In this document: positions 25,740-33,347 of the stretch, in pieces
Position numbering within the stretch: position 1 is the stretch's first letter
Layout of the letters: the number at the start of each line of letters is the position of its first letter
Assembly: GCF_001542775.1 (NCBI RefSeq)
Contig: NZ_CP014145.1
Coordinates: forward strand, 2,728,001 to 2,792,000
Reading direction: 5' to 3'
Length of the DNA stretch: 64,000 bases
Source: Microterricola viridarii
GTDB lineage: Bacteria; Actinomycetota; Actinomycetes; Actinomycetales; Microbacteriaceae
Program-made: the position numbers and the translations under genes
The notes under the pieces: generated by a model
The model's input: only the letters and a program-made list of their open reading frames with translations
Databases searched by the model: none
Told to the model about the DNA's origin: nothing

Positions 25740-26058
25740 GGGGTGTTGCCTTCTGTGCATGCGTCCACCACAGTGTGGGTGCACAGCCGCACCGCCCCGC
25801 CGGTGCGGGAGGGCGCGCTGGAATGGACGCGGGGTTGCCGAAACTGCCGAGTGGCAGAACGGATGCCTCAGGCATCCGTCGACGGAACCCTCACGCGTCT
25901 GGCAACCGGCCGCGCGAGCGACCAGGTTAAACGCAAGAGGGCGCCGCCCCGTTTCGGGGGCGACGCCCTCGGAACACGGAATACCTGATTTTTCGAGGTC
26001 AGAGACCTCGGATGCAGGAGACCGCGTCCGAATTCAAGCCCGGCAAGCCGGGCGCGAA
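25740..26058. other. Gene-free stretch downstream of rplL
   Basis: It contains three hairpins near rplL (25937-25970, 25994-26010, 26038-26053) and a perfect palindrome ACGGATGCCT-C-AGGCATCCGT (25859-25879). No coding frame here looks real. Confidence 0.6.
25937..25970 (-). terminator. rplJL terminator
   Basis: GAGGGCGCCGCCCC and its partner around a GTTTCG loop. The single A-C mismatch on the plus strand becomes G-U in the minus-strand RNA, so the stem is complete for rplL transcripts. Two weaker hairpins lie nearer the stop. Confidence 0.75.
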
Positions 26059-26436
26059 TTACTTGAGGGTGACGGTAGCGCCGGCCTCTTCGAGGGCAGC
26101 CTTCGCCTTCTCGGCGGTCTCCTTGTTTGCGCCTTCGAGGACAGCCTTGGGGGCGCCATCGACGACAGCCTTGGCCTCGCCAAGACCGAGCGAGGTGAGC
26201 TCGCGGACGGTCTTGATGACCTGGATCTTCTTGTCGCCAGCAGCCTCGAGGATGACGTCGAAGGAGTCCTTCTCCTCAACCTCTTCAGCAGCGGCGCCCG
26301 CGCCACCGGCAGCGGCGACGGGAGCGGCCGCGGTGACCTCGAACTTCTCTTCGAACGCCTTCACGAACTCGCTGAGCTCGACAAGGGTCAGGCCGGAAAA
26401 CTGCTCGAGCAGCTCTTCAGTGGTGAGCTTCGCCAT
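26059..26436 (-). CDS. rplL: 50S ribosomal protein L7/L12
   Basis: A 125-residue stalk protein that recruits translation factors. The N-terminal dimer domain is [30 protein letters not shown], then an Ala/Gly-rich hinge ([15 protein letters not shown]), then the C-terminal domain [39 protein letters not shown]. An AGGAGATA ribosome site precedes the ATG. It follows rplJ by 49 bp in the usual order, with terminators downstream. Confidence 0.98.
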   Translation of the reverse strand: MAKLTTEELLEQFSGLTLVELSEFVKAFEEKFEVTAAAPVAAAGGAGAAAEEVEEKDSFDVILEAAGDKKIQVIKTVRELTSLGLGEAKAVVDGAPKAVLEGANKETAEKAKAALEEAGATVTLK

Positions 26437-26485
26437 GATGTATCTCCTAAATTTCTTGGGGTTGTTGAACGAGAACGTCGGGCGC

Positions 26486-26971
26486 TTACGCGGCCGCGGT
26501 CTCCAGCTTTTCGCGAAGCGCGTCGATGGTGGCGGCAGCCTTGCCCATCGTCGCCTTCATCATTCCCGCTGCCTTCGCAAGCAGAACCTCGCGGCTCTCG
26601 AGCGAGGCGTACTTGTTGACCTCGTCGGCATTGAGGGCCTTACCCTCGAAGATGCCGCCCTTGATCACAAGACTCGGGTTTGCCTTGGCGAAGTCACGAA
26701 CGGCCTTTGCGGCGGCGACAAAGTCGCCGTGCACGAAGGCGACGGCGGACGGGCCGACGAGGTCGGCATCCAGCGTCGTGATCCCCGCGTTGTTCGCGGC
26801 GATCTTGGTCAGCGTGTTCTTCACCACGGCGTAGCTCGCGTCCTGACGGATGTTGCCGCGCAGCTGCTTGAGCTGGGCAACCGTCAGGCCGCGGTATTCG
26901 GTCAGCAGAACGGCGGTCGAGGTCTCGAACAGGTTCGTGAGCTCGGCAACCGTGGCTTCCTTGTTCGCCAT
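26486..26971 (-). CDS. rplJ: 50S ribosomal protein L10
   Basis: A 161-residue protein that anchors L7/L12 dimers to the ribosome. [38 protein letters not shown] is the conserved N-terminus; the C-terminal helix binds L12. The AGGAGTAGGCC ribosome site is strong. The leader of about 270 bp contains an intrinsic-terminator-like hairpin, so attenuation by L10/L12 binding is likely. rplK and rplA are not adjacent. Confidence 0.98.
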   Translation of the reverse strand: MANKEATVAELTNLFETSTAVLLTEYRGLTVAQLKQLRGNIRQDASYAVVKNTLTKIAANNAGITTLDADLVGPSAVAFVHGDFVAAAKAVRDFAKANPSLVIKGGIFEGKALNADEVNKYASLESREVLLAKAAGMMKATMGKAAATIDALREKLETAAA

Positions 26972-27238
26972 GGCCTACTCCTATATGTCTACGTCACACA
27001 TCACGGTAGCGATGTGCACCCAGACCGCCCGGATTGAGGCAACAAAAAAGCTCCGGCGCAAGCGCACGGAGCTGGAGACAATCTTGCGATTGAAAACTAC
27101 TTCACACACCTACGCGGGCCCTTGTTTTCACAAGCCTTCGGTCGCCGTGCATTTCTGCACAGCAACGCCAGCGGTCTTTGGCTTCGTACAGGCTAACGGA
27201 TGCCGCGCGCCGGCGCAAATCGCGCGCCCAGTCGCCAT
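26972..27238 (-). ncRNA. rplJL leader with attenuator (L10 leader type)
   Basis: The leader contains AGCTCCG-TGCGC-TT-GCGC-CGGAGCT (27073-27049) followed by six T residues (27048-27043 region), a clear intrinsic terminator about 70 nt before the rplJ start. L10-L12 leaders of this kind let excess protein reduce expression. The upstream part, 27080-27130, could form the alternative fold, but I did not model it. Confidence 0.7.
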
Positions 27239-27286
27239 TAGTTGACAGTGGTCAACTAGAAACCTATAGTTGATATCAGTCAACTA
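27239..27286 (+). promoter_or_regulatory. Promoter with twin MarR operators
   Basis: -35 TTGACA (27242-27247) and -10 TATAGT (27265-27270) are 17 bp apart. Two 20-bp palindromes overlap them: TAGTTGAC-AGTG-GTCAACTA (27239-27258) and TAGTTGA-TATCAG-TCAACTA (27267-27286), 28 bp centre to centre. This suggests strong repression by the MarR protein encoded after the MFS gene. Confidence 0.85.
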
Positions 27287-27301
27287 CATTCTGGAGCCCC
27301 T

Positions 27302-29125
27302 TTGTCACAGAGCACGACCGACGTAGCGAAGAACGCGTCGAAGAAAGCATTACCACCCATTTCCGCGAAGGCCGCGAAGAAGGCCGCGAAGAACGCAGAG
27401 CTTTCTGAGAGCGGCATGACCCACCGCGAGGTGATGCAGGCACTCAGCGGCCTGCTGCTCGGCATGTTCGTGTCGATGATCGCCAGCACCGTCGTGGGCA
27501 CCTCGATGCCCCTCATCATCGGTGAGCTCAAGGGCGACCAGGCCGCGTTCACCTGGGTCATCACCGCGACCCTCCTGGCCACCACCGTGTCGACGCCCAT
27601 CTGGGGCAAGTTCGCCGACCTGTTCAACCGCAAGCTGCTGCTGCAGCTCGCCATGGTCATCTTCGTCCTGGCATCCGCCATCGCCGGCTTCTCCCAGGAC
27701 CCCGGCATGCTCATCACGATGCGTGTGTTCCAGGGCCTCGGCGCCGGCGGCATGGCCGCACTCAGCCAGATCGTCATGGCCGACATCATCAGCCCGCGTG
27801 AGCGCGGCAAGTACGCAGGCCTGTTCGGCGCCGTGATGGCCATCGGCACCATCGGCGGCCCGCTGCTCGGCGGCGTGATCACCGACACCCTCGGCTGGCG
27901 CTGGAACTTCTTCGTCGCCCTGCCGTTCGCGATCGTGGCACTCATCCTGCTGCAGCGCACACTGCACCTGCCAAAGCTCCCCGCGCGCAAGGTGTCGATC
28001 GACTACCTCGGCATGGTGCTGATCTCCGGCGGCGTCTCGCTACTGCTCGTCTGGGTCAGCCTCGGCGGTTCGCAGTTCGAGTGGGACTCGATCACCAGCT
28101 TCGCCATGGTCGCGGGGGCCCTCGTGCTCCTCGCCCTCGCCGTGGTCGTTGAGCTCAAGGCCAAGGAGCCGATGATCCCGCTGGATCTCTTCAAGAGCCG
28201 CACCTTCACCCTCTCGGTGATCGCCAGCATCTCTGTCGGCGTGGCCATGTTCGGCACCTCGGTGTTCCTCAGCCAGTACATGCAGCTCGCCCGGGGCGCG
28301 ACACCGACCGAGTCCGGTCTGCTCACCATCCCCATGATGGGTGGCCTGCTCATCTCCTCGACCGTGGTCGGTGGCCTGATCAGCCGCCACGGCAAGTGGA
28401 AGGGCTTCATGATCGCCGGCAGCGCGCTCAGCGTCATCGGCAGCTACATGCTCACCTTCCTGCACTACGACACCAACTTCTTCTACGTCGGTGTCTCGAT
28501 GTTCCTGCTGGGCGCTGGTGTCGGCATGGTCATGCAGAACCTCGTGCTCGTCGTGCAGAACCAGACCGCGGCCAAGAACATGGGCGTCGCCACCAGCGCC
28601 GTCACCTTCTTCCGCAGCCTGGGCGGCACCATCGGTGTCACGGTGATGGGCTCGCTGCTTGGCACCGTCGTGGCCAGCAACATCAAGGACCACGTGATGA
28701 AGCTCTCACCCGCCAAGCAGGCCGAGGCCATGCAGGCACTCGGCGACGGCCGCATCCCGCAGGTCAACCTGCTGCCGGACTTCCTGCGCGAGATCGTAGA
28801 GAGCGCATACGGAAGCGGCGTCGGAACGATCTTCATGCTCGCCGTGCCGCTCGCGATCGTCACGCTCATCGCCGTGATCTTCCTGCCGAACGCACAGCTC
28901 AGCACGCTCACCTCGATCCAGCGCGCCAAGGCCGAGACGCCGGGCGGGCAGGATGCCCCCGGCACGCTGGCGCGTGAGCTCGAGGATGCAGAAGACGCAC
29001 TCATCGATGCCACCTCCGCGGCGTCCGCGCTCCCGGCGGTGGGTCTCGCCCACCCGACGGACACGGAGTCCGTGCGGATCACTGCGGCGGCCTCCGGCCC
29101 CGGTCAGAGCACGACAACCAAATAG
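27302..29125 (+). CDS. 14-helix MFS exporter (EmrB/QacA type)
   Basis: A 607-residue DHA2-type drug exporter. A Lys/Ala-rich cytoplasmic N-terminus of about 40 residues precedes about 14 helices; motifs GKFADLFNRKLLLQLAMVIF and the motif-C-like GAVMAIGTIGGPLLGGVITD are present. A cytoplasmic tail of about 70 residues follows the last helix (VTLIAVIFLP). The start is TTG 27302, with GGAG 6-7 nt upstream. It is transcribed from a strong promoter covered by two operators and is followed by its likely MarR repressor. Confidence 0.92.
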   Translation: MSQSTTDVAKNASKKALPPISAKAAKKAAKNAELSESGMTHREVMQALSGLLLGMFVSMIASTVVGTSMPLIIGELKGDQAAFTWVITATLLATTVSTPIWGKFADLFNRKLLLQLAMVIFVLASAIAGFSQDPGMLITMRVFQGLGAGGMAALSQIVMADIISPRERGKYAGLFGAVMAIGTIGGPLLGGVITDTLGWRWNFFVALPFAIVALILLQRTLHLPKLPARKVSIDYLGMVLISGGVSLLLVWVSLGGSQFEWDSITSFAMVAGALVLLALAVVVELKAKEPMIPLDLFKSRTFTLSVIASISVGVAMFGTSVFLSQYMQLARGATPTESGLLTIPMMGGLLISSTVVGGLISRHGKWKGFMIAGSALSVIGSYMLTFLHYDTNFFYVGVSMFLLGAGVGMVMQNLVLVVQNQTAAKNMGVATSAVTFFRSLGGTIGVTVMGSLLGTVVASNIKDHVMKLSPAKQAEAMQALGDGRIPQVNLLPDFLREIVESAYGSGVGTIFMLAVPLAIVTLIAVIFLPNAQLSTLTSIQRAKAETPGGQDAPGTLARELEDAEDALIDATSAASALPAVGLAHPTDTESVRITAAASGPGQSTTTK

Positions 29126-29135
29126 GATGCCGAGT

Positions 29136-29579
29136 ATGAGCCCCGTCCGTTCCCCCGAAACCGAGGCGGCCATCGCCGAGGTTGAAGCACAGCTGGGCGT
29201 GTTGTTCGCCCGCGTTCGCACGATCTGGAAGGACGGGGCGCACGCGGTGCACCCCGACCTCCAGCCGGTGGGCTACAAGCTGTTGGCGAGCTTGGTGCGG
29301 GCGGGCTCCTGCCACGCGGGGGCGCTGGCCGAGCAGCTCGCGACCGACAAGAGCGTGATCAGCCGTCAGGTGAAACTGATGGAGGAGCTCGGGCTCGTCG
29401 TGAGCGCGCCTGACCCGACCGACGGTCGTGCCCGCATCCTCACGGCGACGCCGGAGGCCGTGGAGAAGATCAACATCATTCGTGACCGCAACCAGGCCAT
29501 GCTGCGCTCGCGATTGGACGACTGGACCGGCGACGACCTCACCCGGTTCGCCACCCTGCTCGCGCGCCTCGCCGAGTAA
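29136..29579 (+). CDS. MarR-family repressor of the adjacent exporter
   Basis: A 147-residue winged-helix regulator. The recognition region is CHAGALAEQLATDKSVISRQVKLMEELGLVV, with the wing DPTDGRARILTAT. ATG 29136 has AGGA 8 nt upstream; ATG 29127 would add three residues. It lies 10 bp after the MFS gene in one transcript and is the obvious candidate for binding the twin TAGTTGA/TCAACTA operators. Confidence 0.9.
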   Translation: MSPVRSPETEAAIAEVEAQLGVLFARVRTIWKDGAHAVHPDLQPVGYKLLASLVRAGSCHAGALAEQLATDKSVISRQVKLMEELGLVVSAPDPTDGRARILTATPEAVEKINIIRDRNQAMLRSRLDDWTGDDLTRFATLLARLAE

Positions 29580-29606
29580 CGTCACCGCGTAGCCTCACCG
29601 AGCACC

Positions 29607-29637
29607 GCACCCCCTCCCGTTTGCCGGGAGGGGGTGC
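29607..29637. terminator. Bidirectional terminator after marR
   Basis: A perfect 13-bp stem GCACCCCCTCCCG with its complement and a TTTGC loop, between convergent genes. Its plus-strand 3' side reads AGCGTTT. Confidence 0.8.
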
Positions 29638-29658
29638 AGCGTTTAACGCTCGGTGCGC

Positions 29659-30465
29659 CTACTCCTCATTGCGGCCGAACACCAGCAGCCCCGCCATCAC
29701 GGCGAGCGCGCCGAGTCCGCCGATCAGCAGCACATCGTCAGACAGATTGAGGCTGATGACGGAGCCGGATGTCGCGGCCGGCAGCTCTGGCGCCAGCGTG
29801 TCGACGGATTCCGGCTCGTCCGCCCAGTCATCGGCCCTCTCCCCTGCTGCGGTGCCGGATTCGGCATCGAGCACCAGGTTCGTCACGGGCTCGGGGAGCG
29901 GGGGCTCCACGTGCGGCGGGATTGCCGTGCCCGGATCCGGCTCCGCGCCGGCGCTCACTGGGGCAGTGGGCGTGCTCAGGCAGCGGAGCAGTGTGCCGCC
30001 GCCATCCGCAGCGCTCGCGACGGCGCGCACCGTGACGACCTGGCCGAGGTCGGCGCCGCGCACGATGTACTCGCCACGGACCGGCTTCGCGCTCGGGGTC
30101 GGGGTGGGCGTTGCCGTCGGCGTCGCGGTGGGTGCGGGCGTCGCGGTTGGGGGCTCCGTCGGCTGCGGTGCGGGCGGGGTCACCTCGGGGGTGGGCGTCG
30201 GCACGACGGCGGGCGCCGGCCCCACCAGCCAGTCGAAGGTCACGGCGGCGCCCTCGAATAGCCCGCCGGCGACGGTCGCGACGAGGGTCGAACCGACGAC
30301 CGATTCGCCGCTCAGGCGCAGGTCGACGAGCGCGCACTGCGGCTCCGACAGGGCAGCGGACGAGGTGTCGGCGGCCGCGCCGACCGGCTGTGAGAGAGCG
30401 AGTCCGGACCCGACGAGCAGAGCACCGACGGCGAGCGCGCAGAGCGCTCTGCGGCTGCGCCTCAT
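29659..30465 (-). CDS. Secreted Pro/Thr-rich surface protein with C-terminal anchor
   Basis: A 268-residue protein. The signal peptide RRSRRALCALAVGALLVGSGLAL is followed by a strand-rich domain (SGESVVGSTLVATVAGGLFEG) that looks Ig-like, interrupted by a TPTP/ATPT-rich spacer, then a second strand region. The C-terminus has one membrane helix (VLLIGGLGALAVMAGLLVF) with a short RNEE tail, so the protein is probably membrane-held with its body outside. ATG 30465 or GTG 30471 could be the start. I do not recognise a specific function; it lies downstream of the two-component system past a 38-bp repeat array. Confidence 0.7.
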   Translation of the reverse strand: MRRSRRALCALAVGALLVGSGLALSQPVGAAADTSSAALSEPQCALVDLRLSGESVVGSTLVATVAGGLFEGAAVTFDWLVGPAPAVVPTPTPEVTPPAPQPTEPPTATPAPTATPTATPTPTPSAKPVRGEYIVRGADLGQVVTVRAVASAADGGGTLLRCLSTPTAPVSAGAEPDPGTAIPPHVEPPLPEPVTNLVLDAESGTAAGERADDWADEPESVDTLAPELPAATSGSVISLNLSDDVLLIGGLGALAVMAGLLVFGRNEE

Positions 30466-30535
30466 CTGCACGTGGGTCTCCCGATTGACTCGGGGCGGCA
30501 CACCGGCCCGGCATCCGCGGGTGCAGCGGCTCAAC

Positions 30536-30770
30536 CCCGGGTCAAGGCTAGTCGACGCCGACACGCCGCCAGGCCCGGGTCAAGGCCAATCGATGGCGGC
30601 AAGCCGCCAGGCCCGGGTCACGGCTAGTCGACGCCGGCACGCCGCCAAGCCCGGGTCACGGCCAAGGCCAATCGATGGCGGCACGCCTCCAGGCCCGCGT
30701 CAAGGCCAACCGACAGCGGCAAGCCGCCAAGCCCGTGTCACGGCGAATCGACGCCGGCCGTGCCGCCGAG
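30536..30770. repeat. Tandem array of a 38-bp repeat, six units
   Basis: Units start at 30536, 30574, 30612, 30650, 30694 and 30732; the fourth carries a 6-bp insertion. Each begins CCCGGGTCA or a variant and ends CCGCCAGG or CCAAG. Centres alternate between TAGTCGACGCCG and AATCGATGGCGG, so odd and even units look like two subtypes. Unit 6 overlaps the last codons of the histidine kinase. Confidence 0.92.
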
Positions 30771-32414
30771 CGGCAGCGTCACCGTGAACACCGTGTCGCC
30801 CGGTGCGCTCTGCAGCGTTACCGTGCCGCCATGCGCCTCGACGACGGCGCGCACCGTGGCCAGGCCGAGGCCGGTGCTCGGCACGGCCGCTGCACCCTCC
30901 TGCCCCGCCCGGAAGCGCGAGGCGTCGCCGCGCACGAAACGCTCGAACACGCTGTCCTGCAGCTCGGGGTCGATGCCGGGGCCGTCGTCGCGCACCGTGA
31001 GCACGGCATCCGTACCCACCCGGTGCAGGCCGAGCTCCACCGCGGTTCCCGGCGGGGTGTGCACCCGGGCGTTCGCGAGCAGGTTCACGACCACCATCTG
31101 CAGCCGGCTGGCGTCACCGTTGATGACGACGGGCTCGTCGTCGAGCGAGGCGCCCCACTCGTGATCGGGGCCGGTCACCTGGGCGTCTCCGAGCGCGTCA
31201 ACGGCGAGGCCGGTCAGGTCGACGGGGCGCGATTCCAGCGCACGCCCCTCGTCGAGCCGGGCGAGCAACAGCAGGTCTTCGACGAGGGCGCCCATGCGCC
31301 GCGACTCGGCCTCGATGCGCTCGAGGGCGTGGGCGGCATCCGGCGGCAGCGCCTCGGGGCTGCGCCGGGTGAGCTCGGCGTAGCCGCGGATCGCGGCCAA
31401 CGGTGTGCGCAGCTCGTGGCTGGCGTCGGCGACGAAGTGGCGCACCTTACGCTCGCTGTTCTCGCGCGCGGTGAGCGCGGATGCCACATGCCCCAGCATG
31501 CGGTTGAACGCCGCGCCCAGTTTTCCCACCTCGGTGCGCTCATCGGCGTCGGCGACGGGCAGCCGTTCGGCCAGCGCGACATCGCCGCGATCCAGCGGCA
31601 GCTCAGAGACCCGCGTTGCCAGATGGGTGACGCGTTCGAGCGGGGCCAGGGAGGCGGCGATCAGGCGGGATCCGGCGATGATCGCGATCCCGATGCCGAA
31701 CAGTGCCACGATGGCGATGATCAGGCCGAGCTGTGCCGAGGTGGCCTCCACGGTCGCCAGCGGCAGCGCGATGATGAAGCTGAGCCCGGGGCCCTGCGGG
31801 CTGACGATGGCGCGGTAGTTGCCGAGGCCCGGCACGTCGACGCTGTGCGGTTCACCGTCGATGGGCATGCTGAGCAGCGCGGACCGCTGCGCGTCGTCGA
31901 CGCCGAGCACGCCGCCGGCCTCCGAGATACGCCCGGCCGACTCGACGGAGTTGCCGAGGATCACCGCACCGATGGTGCCGACCGGTTGCCCGGGCACCTG
32001 CAGGGCGAGCCCGGCCTCGCCGTTGCCACCCTCCGGCGGGCTGCTGCCGGGCGGCAGGCCGGAGCCGATGCCGATGCGTCCACGGTCGGCCGCCGAGTGC
32101 AGCTGCACGTCGAGCCGTTCGAGCAGCGAGCTGTGCAGCGCGGCGACGCTGACCAGGCCGATGACGGTGGTCACCACGATGAACAGCGCGATCACGCCGA
32201 GCAGCAGCCGCCGGCCGAGTGTCAGCGGTGCACGCAGCCCGGCGAACGGGTGCCCGCCGGCGCCGTCTGGCTCCTGCCCGTCCGCCGCCGCGCCCACCGC
32301 GGCGGCCCGGGCGGTGGCGGCACGCGGGGTGGACGCCGGGACCGCCGCCTGCGGAGAGGGGCCGGATGTCGAGCTCGGCGTAGGCTCCGGCGCGCGGTCT
32401 GGCGCCTGCGTCAT
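30738..32414 (-). CDS. Sensor histidine kinase
   Basis: A 558-residue membrane kinase. A Pro/Ala-rich N-terminus of about 60 residues, helix 1 (LLLGVIALFIVVTTVIGLVSV), an outer sensor domain of about 150 residues, helix 2 (LIIAIVALFGIGIAIIAGS), a HAMP-like linker, HisKA with the phospho-His in FVADASHELRTPLAAIRGYAE, and an ATPase domain with NLLANARVHTP, DDGPGID and GLGLATVRAVVEAHGG. The C-terminal residues are encoded within the 38-bp repeat. Its start overlaps the response regulator stop by 4 bp. The signal sensed is unknown. Confidence 0.93.
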   Translation of the reverse strand: MTQAPDRAPEPTPSSTSGPSPQAAVPASTPRAATARAAAVGAAADGQEPDGAGGHPFAGLRAPLTLGRRLLLGVIALFIVVTTVIGLVSVAALHSSLLERLDVQLHSAADRGRIGIGSGLPPGSSPPEGGNGEAGLALQVPGQPVGTIGAVILGNSVESAGRISEAGGVLGVDDAQRSALLSMPIDGEPHSVDVPGLGNYRAIVSPQGPGLSFIIALPLATVEATSAQLGLIIAIVALFGIGIAIIAGSRLIAASLAPLERVTHLATRVSELPLDRGDVALAERLPVADADERTEVGKLGAAFNRMLGHVASALTARENSERKVRHFVADASHELRTPLAAIRGYAELTRRSPEALPPDAAHALERIEAESRRMGALVEDLLLLARLDEGRALESRPVDLTGLAVDALGDAQVTGPDHEWGASLDDEPVVINGDASRLQMVVVNLLANARVHTPPGTAVELGLHRVGTDAVLTVRDDGPGIDPELQDSVFERFVRGDASRFRAGQEGAAAVPSTGLGLATVRAVVEAHGGTVTLQSAPGDTVFTVTLPLGGTAGVDSP

Positions 32415-33163
32415 CCGGCAGCCTTGATCATGTAGCCGGCACCGCGCACGGTGTGGATCATGGGCTCGCGGCCGGCGTCGATCTTCTTGCGCAGGTAGGA
32501 GATGTAGATCTCGACGACGCTCTGCCTGCCCTCGTAGTCGTAGCTCCAGACGCGGTCGAGGATCTGCGACTTGCTGAGCACCCGGCGCGGGTTGCGCATC
32601 AGGAAGCGCAGCAGCTCGAACTCGGTGGCCGTGAGCTCGATCGGCTCGCCGGCCCGGCTCACCTCGTAGCTGTCCTCGTTGAGCGTGAGGTCGCCGACGC
32701 GGATCACCGGTTCGGCGCTCTGGCCGATGGCGGAGCGGCGGATCAGCGCGCGCAGTCGGGCGATCACCTCTTCGAGGCTGAACGGTTTGGTCACGTAGTC
32801 GTCGCCGCCCGCCGTGAGCCCGGCGATGCGGTCATCGAGGGAGTCCTTGGCGGTGAGGAACAGCACGGGCACCTCGCTGCCGTCGGCGCGCACCCGACGC
32901 AGCACCTCCAGCCCGTCGAAGTCGGGCAGCATGATGTCGAGCACGATCGCATCGGGTCGGAAGTCCCTGGCCACGGCCACCGCGCTGCGCCCGTCGTCGG
33001 CCGTGCGTACGTCCCAGCCCTCATAGCGCAGCGACATCTTCAGCAGGTCGGTGAGTGAGCGCTCGTCGTCGACCACGAGCACGCGCACCGGGTTCCCGTC
33101 GAAGCGCAGCGGGGCTGCGGCCTGGGCGGATGCGGCTGGGGCGTCGAAGTTGGGGCTGGTCAC
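32411..33163 (-). CDS. OmpR-family response regulator
   Basis: A 250-residue regulator. The receiver domain has VLVVDDERSLTDLLKMSL, phospho-acceptor Asp in AIVLDIMLPDFDG, and the conserved Thr and Lys in LFLTAKDS and YVTKPFS. The C-terminal winged helix runs from IRVGDLTLNED to RGAGYMIKAAG. First gene of the operon with the kinase. The divergent intergenic region (33164-33347) carries phased direct repeats on both sides, fitting tandem dimer binding by this class of regulator, and faces an ABC transporter operon. Confidence 0.95.
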   Translation of the reverse strand: MTSPNFDAPAASAQAAAPLRFDGNPVRVLVVDDERSLTDLLKMSLRYEGWDVRTADDGRSAVAVARDFRPDAIVLDIMLPDFDGLEVLRRVRADGSEVPVLFLTAKDSLDDRIAGLTAGGDDYVTKPFSLEEVIARLRALIRRSAIGQSAEPVIRVGDLTLNEDSYEVSRAGEPIELTATEFELLRFLMRNPRRVLSKSQILDRVWSYDYEGRQSVVEIYISYLRKKIDAGREPMIHTVRGAGYMIKAAG

Positions 33164-33185
33164 TGTCCGAGTATGCGGCGTGCGC

Positions 33186-33270
33186 CTATGAGCCGTCTAT
33201 GAATCGGCTCGACGGATGCCGCATGGGCCGGCCATAGCGATCTCCCAGCCCGGCCATAGTCGCGCCATAG
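33186..33270. promoter_or_regulatory. Phased CATAG direct repeats, likely response-regulator sites
   Basis: On the plus strand GCCATAG starts at 33231, 33253 and 33264 (22 and 11 bp apart). Toward the regulator gene the complement CTATGA starts at 33186 and 33197, again 11 bp apart. OmpR-type regulators bind such tandem half-sites one helical turn apart. Confidence 0.7.
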
Positions 33271-33347
33271 TCCTGCTCCCTAACTTCAGGATCGTGCCCC
33301 GGCAATCTCCGGCCCGCGCCCACCACACGATCGATACAAGGAGCTTC

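Noticed and set aside
30536..30770. 38-bp repeats considered as a CRISPR array
   Set aside because: Units are contiguous without spacers and no cas genes are present.
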